DNA of 64,000 nucleotides from Methylomonas sp. (GTDB lineage Bacteria; Pseudomonadota; Gammaproteobacteria; Methylococcales; Methylomonadaceae): positions 248,001 to 312,000 of the forward strand of contig PERU01000001.1 of the NCBI GenBank assembly GCA_002928965.1, given 5' to 3'. Positions 8,185-17,547 of this stretch are shown in pieces (position 1 is the stretch's first letter; every line of letters begins with the position of its first letter). The notes under the pieces were generated by a model. That model ran no database searches, was not told the DNA's origin, and saw nothing but the letters and a program-made list of their open reading frames with translations. The position numbers and the translations under genes were made by a program.

Positions 8185-9081
8185 TTATTGCCAACTCGCT
8201 AGCAGTGTATTCAATTCGTGTTTATAAGGTAAGCCGGGGCGAGCGCCATTTTTTGTACAACATAAGGCGCCTGCCACGCTGGCGTAGCGGAGCACCTCAA
8301 GCCAATCCATGTTGGCGGCCATTGCAACAGCAAATGCACCATGAAACGCATCACCTGCGCCGGTGGTGTCAATGGCAATCACCGAAGGTGCTGGAAGCTG
8401 ACCGGTTTCATTCCCGCGTTGCCAGATTAAACCGTATTCTCCCAAAGTAATAACCACATTGGGCGCCAAAGCGGCTAGCTCCGCCAATGCTTTTTGCACA
8501 TCACCGGCATATTGGAGGGCAAATTTTTCCGAACAAACCAGATGGCTGACTTTGTCCATTAACAACTGAGTGCCAGGGTGCAATGAACCTGCATCCAGGA
8601 TGGTTGGCGTTTTTGCGTCAAGTTGTGCTAGTAAAGCCAGCGAAATATGTGGTTCGTGACCATCGAATAAAACCGTCTTGGGTGATATGTCCGCAAAATC
8701 CATCGCATCAGCGGCTAATGCCTGGGTGTTGCCTTTGTAATTAATCAGCGCGCGTTTACCATCCGGTTTGACCAGAATGGTCGACAAGGGTGTAGGCCAG
8801 TTTCCGCGCACGATCAATTTGAGCTCTATGCCTTGGTTTTGTAGCTCGGTGTAATGGCTGTCACCCCATGCATCGTTGCCAAGATAACCGGCAAAAGCGG
8901 CTTTAAAACCCAAGCGTGCCGCTGTTACAGCCGCATTGGCTGCTGGACCACCACCACAACCCAGAAAATTATCGGCAACCATTTTTTCATCCTGGCTGGG
9001 ATGATAAGGGACAGAAAACACCAGATCATAACTGGCGTGTCCGATGCAGAGTACATCGTAAGGATCTTGATTTTTTGGCAT
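8185..9081 (-). CDS. PfkB-family carbohydrate kinase
   Basis: A 298-residue ribokinase-type sugar or nucleoside kinase. The N-terminal PfkB signature region is visible as GCGGGPAANAAVTAARLG (about residues 41-58) and the C-terminal ATP-site signature as DTTGAGDAFHGAF near 240, containing the catalytic Asp of GAGD. Substrate cannot be assigned; the family includes fructokinase, ribokinase and adenosine kinase. It is transcribed alone on the minus strand, divergent from the oadGAB operon, with a 190-base shared upstream region that contains TTGACGG-like and AT-rich patches but no promoter I would commit to. Confidence 0.88.
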   Translation of the reverse strand: MPKNQDPYDVLCIGHASYDLVFSVPYHPSQDEKMVADNFLGCGGGPAANAAVTAARLGFKAAFAGYLGNDAWGDSHYTELQNQGIELKLIVRGNWPTPLSTILVKPDGKRALINYKGNTQALAADAMDFADISPKTVLFDGHEPHISLALLAQLDAKTPTILDAGSLHPGTQLLMDKVSHLVCSEKFALQYAGDVQKALAELAALAPNVVITLGEYGLIWQRGNETGQLPAPSVIAIDTTGAGDAFHGAFAVAMAANMDWLEVLRYASVAGALCCTKNGARPGLPYKHELNTLLASWQ

Positions 9082-9271
9082 AGGCGTAACTGAGTTAAAT
9101 AACGATCAAATTGCTAGGGGGGAAATGGACGTGCGCCTCATTTTAGATAATATTGACGGCAAATCGCCAATCAAATCTTGGGGTTATCTATTGCTCCAGT
9201 CTTGTAAGATTGTTTAATGTTTAGCTTTTGGTGATAATGAGTTCAAATCAATAATATACGGTTAGATCAAT

Positions 9272-9511
9272 ATGAATGAACTGATGTCGTCCGGGGTTGA
9301 ACTGATGCTGATTGGAATGGGCATAGTTTACGCATTTTTGGCGATGCTGATTATTGCCATCAAATCCATGTCAGCTTTGGTGTTGCGTTATTTTCCCGAT
9401 ACGTCCGTCAATCAACATGCCGGAACGCATCACGGACAGGATTTAGGGACCATTGCCGCCATCAGCGCAGCAGTTCATCAATACCGCAAAAAACATTCAA
9501 AGCAAGATTAA
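9272..9511 (+). CDS. oadG: Oxaloacetate decarboxylase gamma subunit
   Basis: A 79-residue small subunit of the Na+-translocating oxaloacetate decarboxylase. It has the family layout: a short external N-terminus, one membrane helix (LMLIGMGIVYAFLAMLIIAI, residues 11-30), then a flexible hydrophilic tail ending with a sequence resembling IAAISAAVHQYRKKHSKQD that closes most OadG proteins. Its tail holds the complex together and carries a metal site in characterised homologues; two His lie at residues 48-51 here. It is the first gene of oadGAB, 92 bases before oadA. Confidence 0.88.
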   Translation: MNELMSSGVELMLIGMGIVYAFLAMLIIAIKSMSALVLRYFPDTSVNQHAGTHHGQDLGTIAAISAAVHQYRKKHSKQD

Positions 9512-9603
9512 TTCAAATCTGCCTGAAATAACCCAATCAAAGCCTGTCGTTTACCCACAAGGTGCAACAAACCTGCCCCAAAGGCAGTTAAGGAGAAATT
9601 AGC

Positions 9604-11406
9604 GTGGTAAAGGTAAAAAAACCTTTAGGAATAACAGAAGTCGTTTTGCGCGACGCTCATCAATCGATACTGGCAACACGTTTACGCATCGAAGATATGT
9701 TACCGATTTGCGAACAGCTTGATCAAATCGGCTATTGGTCGATGGAGTCCTGGGGCGGGGCAACCTTTGATGCCTGTATTCGTTATCTGGGCGAAGATCC
9801 TTGGGAACGTTTACGGTTACTGAAAAAAGCCATGCCCAATACCCGCCAGCAAATGCTGTTTCGAGGTCAGAATATTTTGGGGTATCGGCATTATGCCGAT
9901 GATGTGGTGGATAAATTTGTCGAGCGTTGCGTGATCAACGGTATCGATGTGTTTCGTATCTTTGATGCGATGAACGATATGCGTAATATCGAACGTGCTG
10001 TCAAAGCGGTGTTGAACACCGATGCCCATGCGCAAGGCACTATTTCGTATACCACCAGTCCGGTACATACCATCGCCAAGTGGGTTGAGCAGGGCCGTAT
10101 TATCGAAGACATGGGTGCACATTCGATTTGTATCAAAGATATGGCCGGCTTGTTGACGCCCTACGATGCATACGAATTAATCAGCAAACTGAAAAAAACG
10201 GTTGCCATTCCCATCCATATGCAATGCCATGCGACTACCGGTTTGAGCGTTGGTACCTATATCAAAGCCATAGAAGCCGGTCTGGATAACGCGGATACCG
10301 CCATTTCATCCTTGAGCATGACCTATGGTCACAGTCCTACAGAAACCATTGTAGCCAGCTTACAAGGCCAGCCAACCGATACCGGTCTGGATTTGATGAA
10401 GCTGGAAAAAATTGCGGCTTATTTCCGTGAAGTACGGAAAAAATATGCCCAGTTTGAAGGCAGCCTGAAAGGTGTCGATGGCCGAATTCTGGTGTCGCAA
10501 GTGCCGGGTGGTATGTTGACCAACATGGAAAGCCAGCTTAAAGAGCAGGGCGCTGCTGACAAATTTGATGAGGTATTGCTGGAAATTCCAAGGGTGCGTG
10601 AAGATTTGGGTTTTATCCCTTTGGTAACGCCCACCTCACAGATTGTAGGTACCCAAGCGGTGCTTAATGTGATGGCCGGAGAACGTTACAAAACCATCAG
10701 CAAGGAAACTGCCGGTGTTTTAAAAGGTGAATACGGTGCAGCACCGGCGCCTGTCAATAAAGAGCTACAGGCCAGAGTGCTGAATGGAGCCGAACCGATT
10801 ACCTGTCGTCCGGCCGATTTGATCGAACCCGAGATGCATAAATTAATTGACGAAGTGCAACGCAAAGCCAAGGAAGACAGTATCAAGCTGTCAGAATTTA
10901 TTGAAGAGGATGCTTTGATTGACGGCATGTTTGCACAAGTGGGTTGGAAGTTTTTGCAAAACCGTGGCAATCCGGCTGCTTTTGAACCCGCGCCAAATCC
11001 TGATGCAGCACATGCAGCGACGGCAGTGGTTACCAATCCCGCTGAGTCTGGTCCGATAGAAAACTATACTGTCAATGTGGATGGACGTAGTTACAACGTT
11101 GCAGTGGGTCCTGCAGGCTCCAACATAACGGTACATGCAGCGTCTAAAACACCGATCGGTCCTGATTTAGTGGTTACTCCACCTATTATCAGTGGTCATG
11201 GTGTGGTGGTGTCACCCTTGGCGGGTGTGGTGCTTAAACTGAATGTAAATGTTGGTGCACATATCGATGAAGGTGATGTGGTGCTGGTTATGGAAGCCAT
11301 GAAAATGGAAACCGAGATTCGCGCTAAAGTGGGTGGTATTGTCACTGCCGTTAACGTTAAACAGGGCGATAGCGTCGGCGTTGGCGATGTGCTGGTTACC
11401 TTGTAA
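9604..11406 (+). CDS. oadA: Oxaloacetate decarboxylase alpha subunit (biotin carboxyltransferase)
   Basis: Carboxyltransferase that moves the carboxyl of oxaloacetate to biotin, giving pyruvate. The N-terminal HMGL-like TIM barrel starts [17 protein letters not shown] (10-26, metal Asp in RDAH), contains the catalytic-Lys region [11 protein letters not shown] (about 178) and the metal His pair in [10 protein letters not shown] (about 205). A Pro/Ala linker leads to the biotinyl domain with [11 protein letters not shown], biotinylated Lys567. Length 600 is standard. Translation starts at GTG 9604 with AAGGAGA 8 bases upstream. It acts with membrane OadB to couple decarboxylation to Na+ export, or can run anaplerotically. 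Confidence 0.96.
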   Translation: MVKVKKPLGITEVVLRDAHQSILATRLRIEDMLPICEQLDQIGYWSMESWGGATFDACIRYLGEDPWERLRLLKKAMPNTRQQMLFRGQNILGYRHYADDVVDKFVERCVINGIDVFRIFDAMNDMRNIERAVKAVLNTDAHAQGTISYTTSPVHTIAKWVEQGRIIEDMGAHSICIKDMAGLLTPYDAYELISKLKKTVAIPIHMQCHATTGLSVGTYIKAIEAGLDNADTAISSLSMTYGHSPTETIVASLQGQPTDTGLDLMKLEKIAAYFREVRKKYAQFEGSLKGVDGRILVSQVPGGMLTNMESQLKEQGAADKFDEVLLEIPRVREDLGFIPLVTPTSQIVGTQAVLNVMAGERYKTISKETAGVLKGEYGAAPAPVNKELQARVLNGAEPITCRPADLIEPEMHKLIDEVQRKAKEDSIKLSEFIEEDALIDGMFAQVGWKFLQNRGNPAAFEPAPNPDAAHAATAVVTNPAESGPIENYTVNVDGRSYNVAVGPAGSNITVHAASKTPIGPDLVVTPPIISGHGVVVSPLAGVVLKLNVNVGAHIDEGDVVLVMEAMKMETEIRAKVGGIVTAVNVKQGDSVGVGDVLVTL

Positions 11407-11464
11407 CCATGCTAGAGTTTTATCTTGCGTTCGTCATTCAGTCTGAAATAAATAAAGATTATTC

Positions 11465-12592
11465 ATGGAAAATTTAACACTGTTGTGGGAAAGCACCGGC
11501 TTGTATAACTTCACGGGGCCACAGGCCATCATGATGGCGGTGGGTTTTCTGTTGTTGTTCCTGGCCATTAAAAAAGGTTTCGAACCACTACTATTGTTGC
11601 CCATAGGTTTCGGGGCCATCTTGAGTAACATCCCCGTAGCCGGTATGACAGAGGAAGGTGGTGTTCTTTTCTACCTGTATGGCGGCATTAAATCCGGCAT
11701 GTTCCCACTGTTGATCTTCATGGGCGTTGGTGCCATGACTGATTTTGGTCCTATGTTGGCGAATCCCAAAACCTTGCTTTTAGGGGCGGCCGCTCAATTT
11801 GGTATTTTTGCCACCTTGTTTGGTGCGCTGGCGTTAAATACCGTACCCGGCATGAACTTTGATTTAAAGCAGGCCGCGGCGATCGCCATCATTGGTGGCG
11901 CCGACGGGCCAACCGCTATTTATGTGGCGTCCAAGCTGGCACCGGAATTGTTGGGTGCCATCGCCGTGGCTGCCTATTCTTATATGGCGCTGGTGCCGCT
12001 GATTCAGCCGCCCATCATGCGGGCATTGACCACAGAAGCTGAACGTCGAATTGAAATGCAGCAGTTGCGATCCGTCAGCCAGACCGAAAAGATTGTGTTT
12101 CCATTGATGCTGATTGTATTGACAGCCTTGTTGTTGCCATCGGCCGCCCCATTAATCGGCATGTTTTGCTTAGGCAATCTGATGAATGCATCCGGGGTGG
12201 TGGATAGGCTTAGTAAAACGGCACAGAACGAATTAATCAATATTGTCACGATTTTTCTGGGCTTGTCAGTCGGTTCTAAATTAAGTGCTGAGGCGTTTTT
12301 GAAAGTGGAAACGCTGGGTATTTTGGGGCTGGGCGCTGTAGCGTTCTCGATTGGTACCGCCAGTGGTGTGATCATGGCAAAAATCATGAATCGCTTTAGC
12401 AGTACACCAATCAACCCTTTGATCGGTGCAGCAGGGGTATCGGCGGTGCCTATGGCGGCTCGGGTAGCGAATAAGGTCGGTCAGGAAAGTAATCCTTATA
12501 ACTTTTTATTGATGCATGCCATGGGCCCCAATGTTGCCGGTGTGATTGGTTCTGCTGTGGCGGCAGGCGTGCTTTTAAGTTTGATTCACTAG
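11465..12592 (+). CDS. oadB: Oxaloacetate decarboxylase beta subunit (Na+ pump)
   Basis: Integral membrane subunit that decarboxylates carboxybiotin and exports Na+. The 375-residue protein has about nine to ten hydrophobic segments and the family motifs [10 protein letters not shown] (about residues 143-152, with the Asp essential for Na+ transport), and the C-terminal [16 protein letters not shown] and [23 protein letters not shown]. The 375-residue form is a common, shorter variant than the 433-residue Klebsiella protein. It follows oadA by 58 bases. Its stop codon TAG is also the first three bases of a dispersed repeat (12590-12680), so the final residues may have been set by that insertion. 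Confidence 0.95.
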   Translation: MENLTLLWESTGLYNFTGPQAIMMAVGFLLLFLAIKKGFEPLLLLPIGFGAILSNIPVAGMTEEGGVLFYLYGGIKSGMFPLLIFMGVGAMTDFGPMLANPKTLLLGAAAQFGIFATLFGALALNTVPGMNFDLKQAAAIAIIGGADGPTAIYVASKLAPELLGAIAVAAYSYMALVPLIQPPIMRALTTEAERRIEMQQLRSVSQTEKIVFPLMLIVLTALLLPSAAPLIGMFCLGNLMNASGVVDRLSKTAQNELINIVTIFLGLSVGSKLSAEAFLKVETLGILGLGAVAFSIGTASGVIMAKIMNRFSSTPINPLIGAAGVSAVPMAARVANKVGQESNPYNFLLMHAMGPNVAGVIGSAVAAGVLLSLIH

Positions 12593-12680
12593 GTGCCTGT
12601 CCGAGAAAAGGAATCGTCGCGAGGGAAAGCTATTTTGAGTCAGATGTGTTGATCATTTGAGGCGAATAGTGGTGCTATTT
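12590..12680. repeat. Truncated copy of TIR element A
   Basis: Starts TAGGTGCCTGTCCGAGA and runs through GAGGGAAAGCTATTTTGAGTCAG and GTTGATCATTTGAG to TAGTGGTGCTATTT. The same sequence is one half of the complete element at 56905-57068 and of the split copy at 33090-33475. The other terminus is missing here. The first three bases are the oadB stop codon. The remaining bases to 12829 hold no recognisable gene. Confidence 0.75.
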
Positions 12681-12829
12681 GCCTTGCCATTCGCTTGGCG
12701 TCGCAATGCTACAGGTTACCGACCTATGGCCGGGCGCCTGGCTCGCGTATCAATGGCTCGTTGTTGACCATTATCTGGCTGGCAGCAGGTGATTACTAAA
12801 GACTAAATTTATCTACTGGTGGGGTATGA

Positions 12830-12869
12830 ATCAGCATGAAGTGGGATGTTATGCCCACTTCATGCTGAT
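12830..12869. terminator. Long perfect hairpin between oadB and bcp
   Basis: A 16-bp perfect inverted repeat, ATCAGCATGAAGTGGG (12830-12845) and its complement (12854-12869), with an 8-base loop. It lies 7 bases beyond the bcp stop on the minus strand and may terminate transcription from both convergent genes. No T-run is obvious on either side. Confidence 0.55.
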
Positions 12870-12876
12870 AAGTGGT

Positions 12877-13356
12877 TTAAGGATTTGGCGTTGTTAATAG
12901 CTCTAGTACTGCTTGCGCATGGCCTTCATGATTAACGCCGTACATGGCTTCGATCAACAAACCGTCCTTACCGATAATGAATGTTGAACGGACGATTTTC
13001 CATTTTTTTACCCCATCCTTCTCCACCTCTTGCCAAACTCCATAGCTGTCACACAGATCGCCAGATGTATCGGCCAGCAACTGTACATTCAAACCGTATT
13101 TGCTGATAAAGTCGCGATGACTTGCGCAATCGTCCTTGCTGACACCGACAATCACTGTATCAATTGCTTCAAACTCTGCTGCCAAGGCTGTGAAGTCATT
13201 GGCTTCTATAGTGCAGCCCGGCGTGTCATCCTTAGGATAGAAATACAACACCACATTTTTCTCGCCCTCGTAGTCCGATAAATAAATCATTTTGTTGTCT
13301 TGATTGACAGCTCTGAAAAACGGCGCTTGCTGATTTTTTTGTAATAGTTGTGTCAT
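12877..13356 (-). CDS. bcp: Bcp-type thiol peroxidase (peroxiredoxin Q)
   Basis: Thioredoxin-dependent peroxidase reducing H2O2 and organic hydroperoxides. The peroxidatic Cys is C48 in PKDDTPGCTIEANDF, with the conserved Thr at 45. The common resolving Cys five residues later is Asn53, so this is not the classical atypical 2-Cys arrangement; the other Cys residues are C77 (SKDDCASH) and C109 region (DLCDSYG), either of which might serve. Length 159 is usual. It is a single minus-strand gene, convergent with oadB. Confidence 0.93.
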   Translation of the reverse strand: MTQLLQKNQQAPFFRAVNQDNKMIYLSDYEGEKNVVLYFYPKDDTPGCTIEANDFTALAAEFEAIDTVIVGVSKDDCASHRDFISKYGLNVQLLADTSGDLCDSYGVWQEVEKDGVKKWKIVRSTFIIGKDGLLIEAMYGVNHEGHAQAVLELLTTPNP

Positions 13357-13717
13357 TTATAAATCCTCTTGTACGGGTCAAAAATAGTGCTTGATAGTTT
13401 TTTATTATCAATAGGCTAATTCAATGTTGGGCATAACAGTGAAACTTTGGCTGGAAAAAACTAACGCTACAGCCCCTTGGAAAACTGTTCTACCGGTTAT
13501 CAGAATAATCCGGGTTGGGGTTGAATGCCAGTAAAGCATAATTTTTATATTTTTGGGTACAGCGATAGTCGTTTTTCGTAAATCATGAATTTAGGATTAA
13601 AAATGTCGGTAAATGCCGTATGGTTCAAATATTGGGCGAATTTGACTAAATTGATACATTGTGGAATCAATTAAACTACCTGCTGGTTTTCGCTGAATAA
13701 TTGACACAGTACTTAAC
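13357..13717. other. 361-base intergenic region without a gene
   Basis: Divergent region between bcp and the response regulator, so it should contain both promoters. It is AT-rich, with short near-repeats and one inverted repeat around TTGATAGTTTTTTATTATCAA (13393-13413). A TTGACA lies just 14 bases before the next start and is too close to be its -35. No ORF above about 20 codons with a ribosome site is visible. Confidence 0.5.
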
Positions 13718-14929
13718 ATGCACAAAATCCTGGTTGTTGACGACGATAAAATTACCCACGCCTTTATCAAACGTTCATTGATTGCAGAGTACGACTTGAT
13801 CAGTACCTACAATGGTGACCAAGCGTTAGAGGAATTGGCGCATTCTCTTCCGGAGATTATCCTGTTGGACGTGGAAATGCCGGGTTTGAATGGCTACGAG
13901 GTCTGCGAAAGGATCAAATCCAATCCTGATATTGCTGACGTGCCTGTCATATTCTTATCGGCACGTGGCGAGTTGCGCGACCGTATGCTGGGATTTGAAG
14001 CCGGCGCGGATGATTACATCGTTAAGCCGTTTCAACCCGAAGATTTAAAAGCCAAGATCAATGTCTTGATTCAGTATCGATTGCGGCACAAGGAGATTGC
14101 CAAACAAGTAGACGAGGCCAGAAAAACAGCGTTCATCGCCATTTCCAGTACCAGTGATTTAGGGCAAGCTATTAACTTTATTGAAAAATCTCATACTGTC
14201 AGTAATTTTGATCAGTTGGTCGGAGCGTTTTTCTGTGTCACTCAGAGTATGGATTTGACATGCACTGTGATGATAAAAACCCCGGGTGGAAATTTTTTTT
14301 ATTCCTCTACGCATAATTCGGTTAGCCCGATTGAATCTGAATTGGTTGAAAAGCTGTCCATAGAAAAACGGTTTTTCGACTTTGGCTGCAGGACGCAGAT
14401 CAACTATCCAAATATAGCGTTACTGATTAAAAATATGCCCCTGGATGACATGGAGCGCTATGGGCGGATCAAGGATTTTTTCCCAGCGATGTTGTCCACG
14501 GCGGACATTAAAATTTCCCAATTGTGTTCCCAATGTGCAGTCAGAAGCCAACTGGATCAAACACAACAGGCTTTTGAGAGAATTACTGTATTGCTGGATG
14601 AGATAAAAATGGCGCTGCAATCCAACCAGAAGCAAGGCATTAAAGTGATGCGTAGTATGCTGATCGATCTGGATAACCAATTGCCACGGATGGGCTTGGA
14701 GGAGGATCAGGAGCAATATATTCTTGATCGGGTGGATAAGGCAATTGAAGATGCGCATGCGGCTATATCCAGTAGTGAGCAAATCAACAGTTCGTTTCGG
14801 ACGGTTTTGGAAAATCTGAAAGAACTATTATCCAAACAACAACAGCTGCAAGCTATGTTTCTGGCGGCGGAAATTGACGCTGGCAAAGACGACGATGAAG
14901 GCTATGAAATGGATGTCGAGTTGTTTTAA
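13718..14929 (+). CDS. Response regulator with helical output domain
   Basis: A 403-residue protein with an N-terminal receiver domain (1-125): acidic pocket D8-D10, phospho-acceptor D51 in LLDVEMPGLNGYEVC, Thr/Ser-type position in FLSARG (79-84) and Lys103 in VKPF. The rest (about 130-403) is not a DNA-binding, GGDEF, HD-GYP or kinase domain I recognise. It contains a middle domain with a Cys pair SQLCSQC and a C-terminal stretch rich in Gln/Glu/Leu (about 275-390) that looks like coiled coil. No histidine kinase lies beside it. The gene stands alone, convergent with the HlyC-type gene. Confidence 0.85.
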   Translation: MHKILVVDDDKITHAFIKRSLIAEYDLISTYNGDQALEELAHSLPEIILLDVEMPGLNGYEVCERIKSNPDIADVPVIFLSARGELRDRMLGFEAGADDYIVKPFQPEDLKAKINVLIQYRLRHKEIAKQVDEARKTAFIAISSTSDLGQAINFIEKSHTVSNFDQLVGAFFCVTQSMDLTCTVMIKTPGGNFFYSSTHNSVSPIESELVEKLSIEKRFFDFGCRTQINYPNIALLIKNMPLDDMERYGRIKDFFPAMLSTADIKISQLCSQCAVRSQLDQTQQAFERITVLLDEIKMALQSNQKQGIKVMRSMLIDLDNQLPRMGLEEDQEQYILDRVDKAIEDAHAAISSSEQINSSFRTVLENLKELLSKQQQLQAMFLAAEIDAGKDDDEGYEMDVELF

Positions 14930-14961
14930 GTGCCTGCGAAACAAGCTATCAGCTAAACGTG

Positions 14962-16260
14962 TCAGTCAATTGGTTTGGTTTTATTGGTGATCAAGACTTT
15001 ATCGATTCGAGTTCCATCAATATCGACGATCTCGAAATACCAGTCCTCATAAACGAAGTTATCCGCCACACGAGGGATTTTTTCCAGAACATATAAAATA
15101 AAGCCACCCACCGTATTGAAAGAATTGGTTGTTTCACCCGGAAACTGGCCGGTCATGCCGACCACCGATTTTAATCGTTTAATAGATACCCCCCCATCCA
15201 CCAGCCATGAGCCATCGTCGCGCTGCACTACGTCTGGAGCGAAATCGTCATATGTGCTGGGCATGTCACCCACAATGGCTTTAACAACATCGCTCAAAGT
15301 AACCAAACCTTCCAGGTCGCCGTATTCGTTGACGATCAGTGTGAAATCACTGCGTTTTTCCCTGAAAAACTCCAAAAGATGTGGCAGCGTCAGGGAGTCA
15401 GGCACATACAACGGTGTTCGCATGGCATTGACTATATCCGCTGGTTCACCATTCATCAGGGTTTTCAGTAGATCGCTACGGTTCAAAATGCCGAGGATAT
15501 TGTCTAATCCATCACGGCAAATCACAGCTCTTGAATAGGGACATTCAGCGATAAGACGGTTTACCTCATGGCTGTCATCGGCCAAATCGATGGCAAAAAT
15601 TTCCTTGCGAGTGGTCATGATGGCGCCAACCCGCTGCTCATCAAGTTTCAGCACATTGGAAACCAGATGTTCTTCGCTGGCATGAAATACCCCCGCTTCC
15701 GAACCTATTTCCATTAGAATTTTGATTTCTTCGTTGGTGACTGTGGTCTGCGGCGGTTGGTGCGCCCTCATCATACGCAACAATACACTGCTGGATGAAG
15801 ACAATAGCCAAACCAAAGGACTGGCAATGATCGCCAAAACATTCATTGGTCTGGCCACAAACAGTGAAATACCTTCAGGATTAAGTAATGCCAGACGTTT
15901 AGGCACCAGTTCGCCAATCACAACTGAAAAATAAGTGATCAAAATAACCGTTGCCACCAAGGCCACGGGTTCGGCATACGGCGCTAATAGTGGCCATTGG
16001 TCGAATTGAGCTTTCAACGGCTCAGTCAGCGCATCTTCGCCCAATACACCACTCAAAATACCCACCGAGGTAATCCCGATTTGAACAGTCGATAAAAATC
16101 GAGAGGGTTCATGGTGCAGTTTTAACGCTGCATCGGCACCGGCACGTTTTTCATCGGCCAGCTTTTGTAACTTGGCCTTGCCCGAGGACACCAGCGACAT
16201 TTCCGACATCGCGAAAATACCGTTGATTAAAATCAAAACTAAAATAAGCGCTATATCCAC
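14962..16260 (-). CDS. CNNM/HlyC-type membrane protein with CBS domains
   Basis: A 432-residue protein of the hemolysin C / CorC-CNNM family, several of which export or help homeostasis of Mg2+ or Co2+. The order is an N-terminal DUF21 (CNNM) membrane domain of three to four helices (1-190, opening IALILVLILINGIFAMSEMSLVSS), a CBS pair (about 205-335, with IMTTRKEIFAIDLADD and PLYVPDSLTLPHLLEFFRE), and a CorC_HlyC domain at the C-terminus (about 350-428, GSWLVDGGVSIKRL, FNTVGGFILYVLEKIP). Despite the hemolysin name, toxicity is not expected. No operon partner is visible. Confidence 0.92.
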   Translation of the reverse strand: MDIALILVLILINGIFAMSEMSLVSSGKAKLQKLADEKRAGADAALKLHHEPSRFLSTVQIGITSVGILSGVLGEDALTEPLKAQFDQWPLLAPYAEPVALVATVILITYFSVVIGELVPKRLALLNPEGISLFVARPMNVLAIIASPLVWLLSSSSSVLLRMMRAHQPPQTTVTNEEIKILMEIGSEAGVFHASEEHLVSNVLKLDEQRVGAIMTTRKEIFAIDLADDSHEVNRLIAECPYSRAVICRDGLDNILGILNRSDLLKTLMNGEPADIVNAMRTPLYVPDSLTLPHLLEFFREKRSDFTLIVNEYGDLEGLVTLSDVVKAIVGDMPSTYDDFAPDVVQRDDGSWLVDGGVSIKRLKSVVGMTGQFPGETTNSFNTVGGFILYVLEKIPRVADNFVYEDWYFEIVDIDGTRIDKVLITNKTKPID

Positions 16261-16327
16261 GTTGTTAACCGTCTCGTTTCCCTAAAAAAATGCGGGCCTA
16301 GTTCTACTTTGTCATCTTTAAAAGCTG

Positions 16328-16415
16328 CCGTCATGCTCGCAGAGATGCGGGCATCCTGATCCATGAATGGCAAGATTCAATCGATCTATGAAACCAGGAT
16401 TCGCTTCGCGCTCTG
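16328..16415 (+). repeat. Dispersed repeat, copy 1
   Basis: Opens CCGTCATGCTCGCAGAGATG, continues GCGGGCATCC and ends near CCAGGATTCGC. A second copy lies at 16540-16617 on the same strand and a diverged one at 56864-56902 on the other. The pattern CCGTCAT..CGCAG.GATGCGGGCATCCA is a common intergenic repeat motif in proteobacteria; mobility mechanism not evident. Confidence 0.65.
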
Positions 16416-16539
16416 CCGGAGCCGGTAATTCCCCCCAGAAGCTACGCCGAAATAACGAGTACCTGCATGAATCTGATAAGTAAGAACTAAGATAAAATTA
16501 AAGCCTGATTACCAACTGTTTCAGCTAAACCCAAAAAGT

Positions 16540-16617
16540 CCGTCATGCTCGCAGGGATGCGGGCATCCAGTGCCATGGATGGCAAGCTTCGAGCTGTCCA
16601 AGTCTGGATTCGCTAAT
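16540..16617 (+). repeat. Dispersed repeat, copy 2
   Basis: Opens CCGTCATGCTCGCAGGGATG, then GCGGGCATCCAGTGCCATGG and ends at CTGGATTCGC; closely similar to copy 1 about 210 bases upstream. Confidence 0.65.
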
Positions 16618-16872
16618 CCTGAAATGGCGACTTACGGGGCGTGCCTATGAATTAGCTGAACCAGCTTACTCATCAGGAATTAAAATGACTACTATTTACT
16701 ATCGTTAATAACCCATAACCTTAACCACATGTTACGCCTTATAAAGGGCTCAACAGAAATTCCTGAATAATTACTTTAACCACTCAAAAACCCAACCGTT
16801 GAACACAACCAAACCCTATCATCATATCCATACAAGCTTTCATGCGCCTTACAACTGCCCGGATGTCAGCAC

Positions 16873-17547
16873 ATGAGAATCCTGCTGGTTGAAGATGATG
16901 TCGTTCTGGGTGACGGATTGTCACGCAGCCTTAGCGACTGGGGATTTGACGTCACGCTTGCAGAGACGGGCACTTATGCAGACAGCGCATTATGTACTCA
17001 GCCCTACGATTTATTGATATTGGATCTTGGTTTGCCGGATAAAGATGGACGTGACGTGTTAAGACAATTACGCGCCCGAAAATCGGCGATTCCGGTATTG
17101 ATTCTCACAGCCCGCGACGGACTTAACGATCGGGTCGGTGGTCTGGAATTAGGCGCAGACGATTACATGACCAAACCATGCGAACTTCGGGAACTGGAAG
17201 CGCGTGTCAGAGCCTTGTTACGGCGAAGTCACGGCGGATTTGATAACGACCTTCGTTTTGGCCGGCTCACCCTGAATATTCGCGACCAGCAGATTATCGC
17301 CGATGGTATGCCATTGGGATTGCCACCCAGGGAGTATGGGGTATTGGAAGCTTTGTTACTGCAAAGCGGACGCGTCGTCAGTAAAGACAGTATCGCTCAA
17401 CGATTGGCCGTGCGCTCGGAAGAACTCGCCGATAATGCGATTGAGGTTTACGTGCATCGGCTACGCAAGCGTTTGGAGCCTTTGAGTATCAGTATCCGGA
17501 CGGTGAGGGGGCTGGGTTACCTGTTGGAGATTACCCAAGATGAATAA
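16873..17547 (+). CDS. OmpR/QseB-type response regulator
   Basis: A 224-residue transcription factor. Receiver domain 1-115 with acidic pocket E7-D9, phospho-acceptor D51 (LILDLGLPDKDG), Thr79 and Lys101 (TKPCELRELEARV). The C-terminal winged-helix domain (about 125-220) contains LPPREYGVLEALLL and the recognition-helix region NAIEVYVHRLRKRL, ending in the GLGYLL wing. It resembles the TctD/QseB/PmrA branch. Its stop overlaps the start of the sensor kinase gene by 8 bases, so the two form one pair. Confidence 0.94.
   Translation: MRILLVEDDVVLGDGLSRSLSDWGFDVTLAETGTYADSALCTQPYDLLILDLGLPDKDGRDVLRQLRARKSAIPVLILTARDGLNDRVGGLELGADDYMTKPCELRELEARVRALLRRSHGGFDNDLRFGRLTLNIRDQQIIADGMPLGLPPREYGVLEALLLQSGRVVSKDSIAQRLAVRSEELADNAIEVYVHRLRKRLEPLSISIRTVRGLGYLLEITQDE

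Larger units (their letters stand above)
16261..16872. other. 612-base gene-free region with dispersed repeats
   Basis: Divergent region between the HlyC-type gene and the OmpR-type regulator. It holds two copies of a dispersed repeat (listed separately) and otherwise AT-rich sequence. No plausible coding frame with a start and ribosome site was found. Promoters for both flanking genes presumably lie at its edges, but I cannot place them. Confidence 0.5.
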
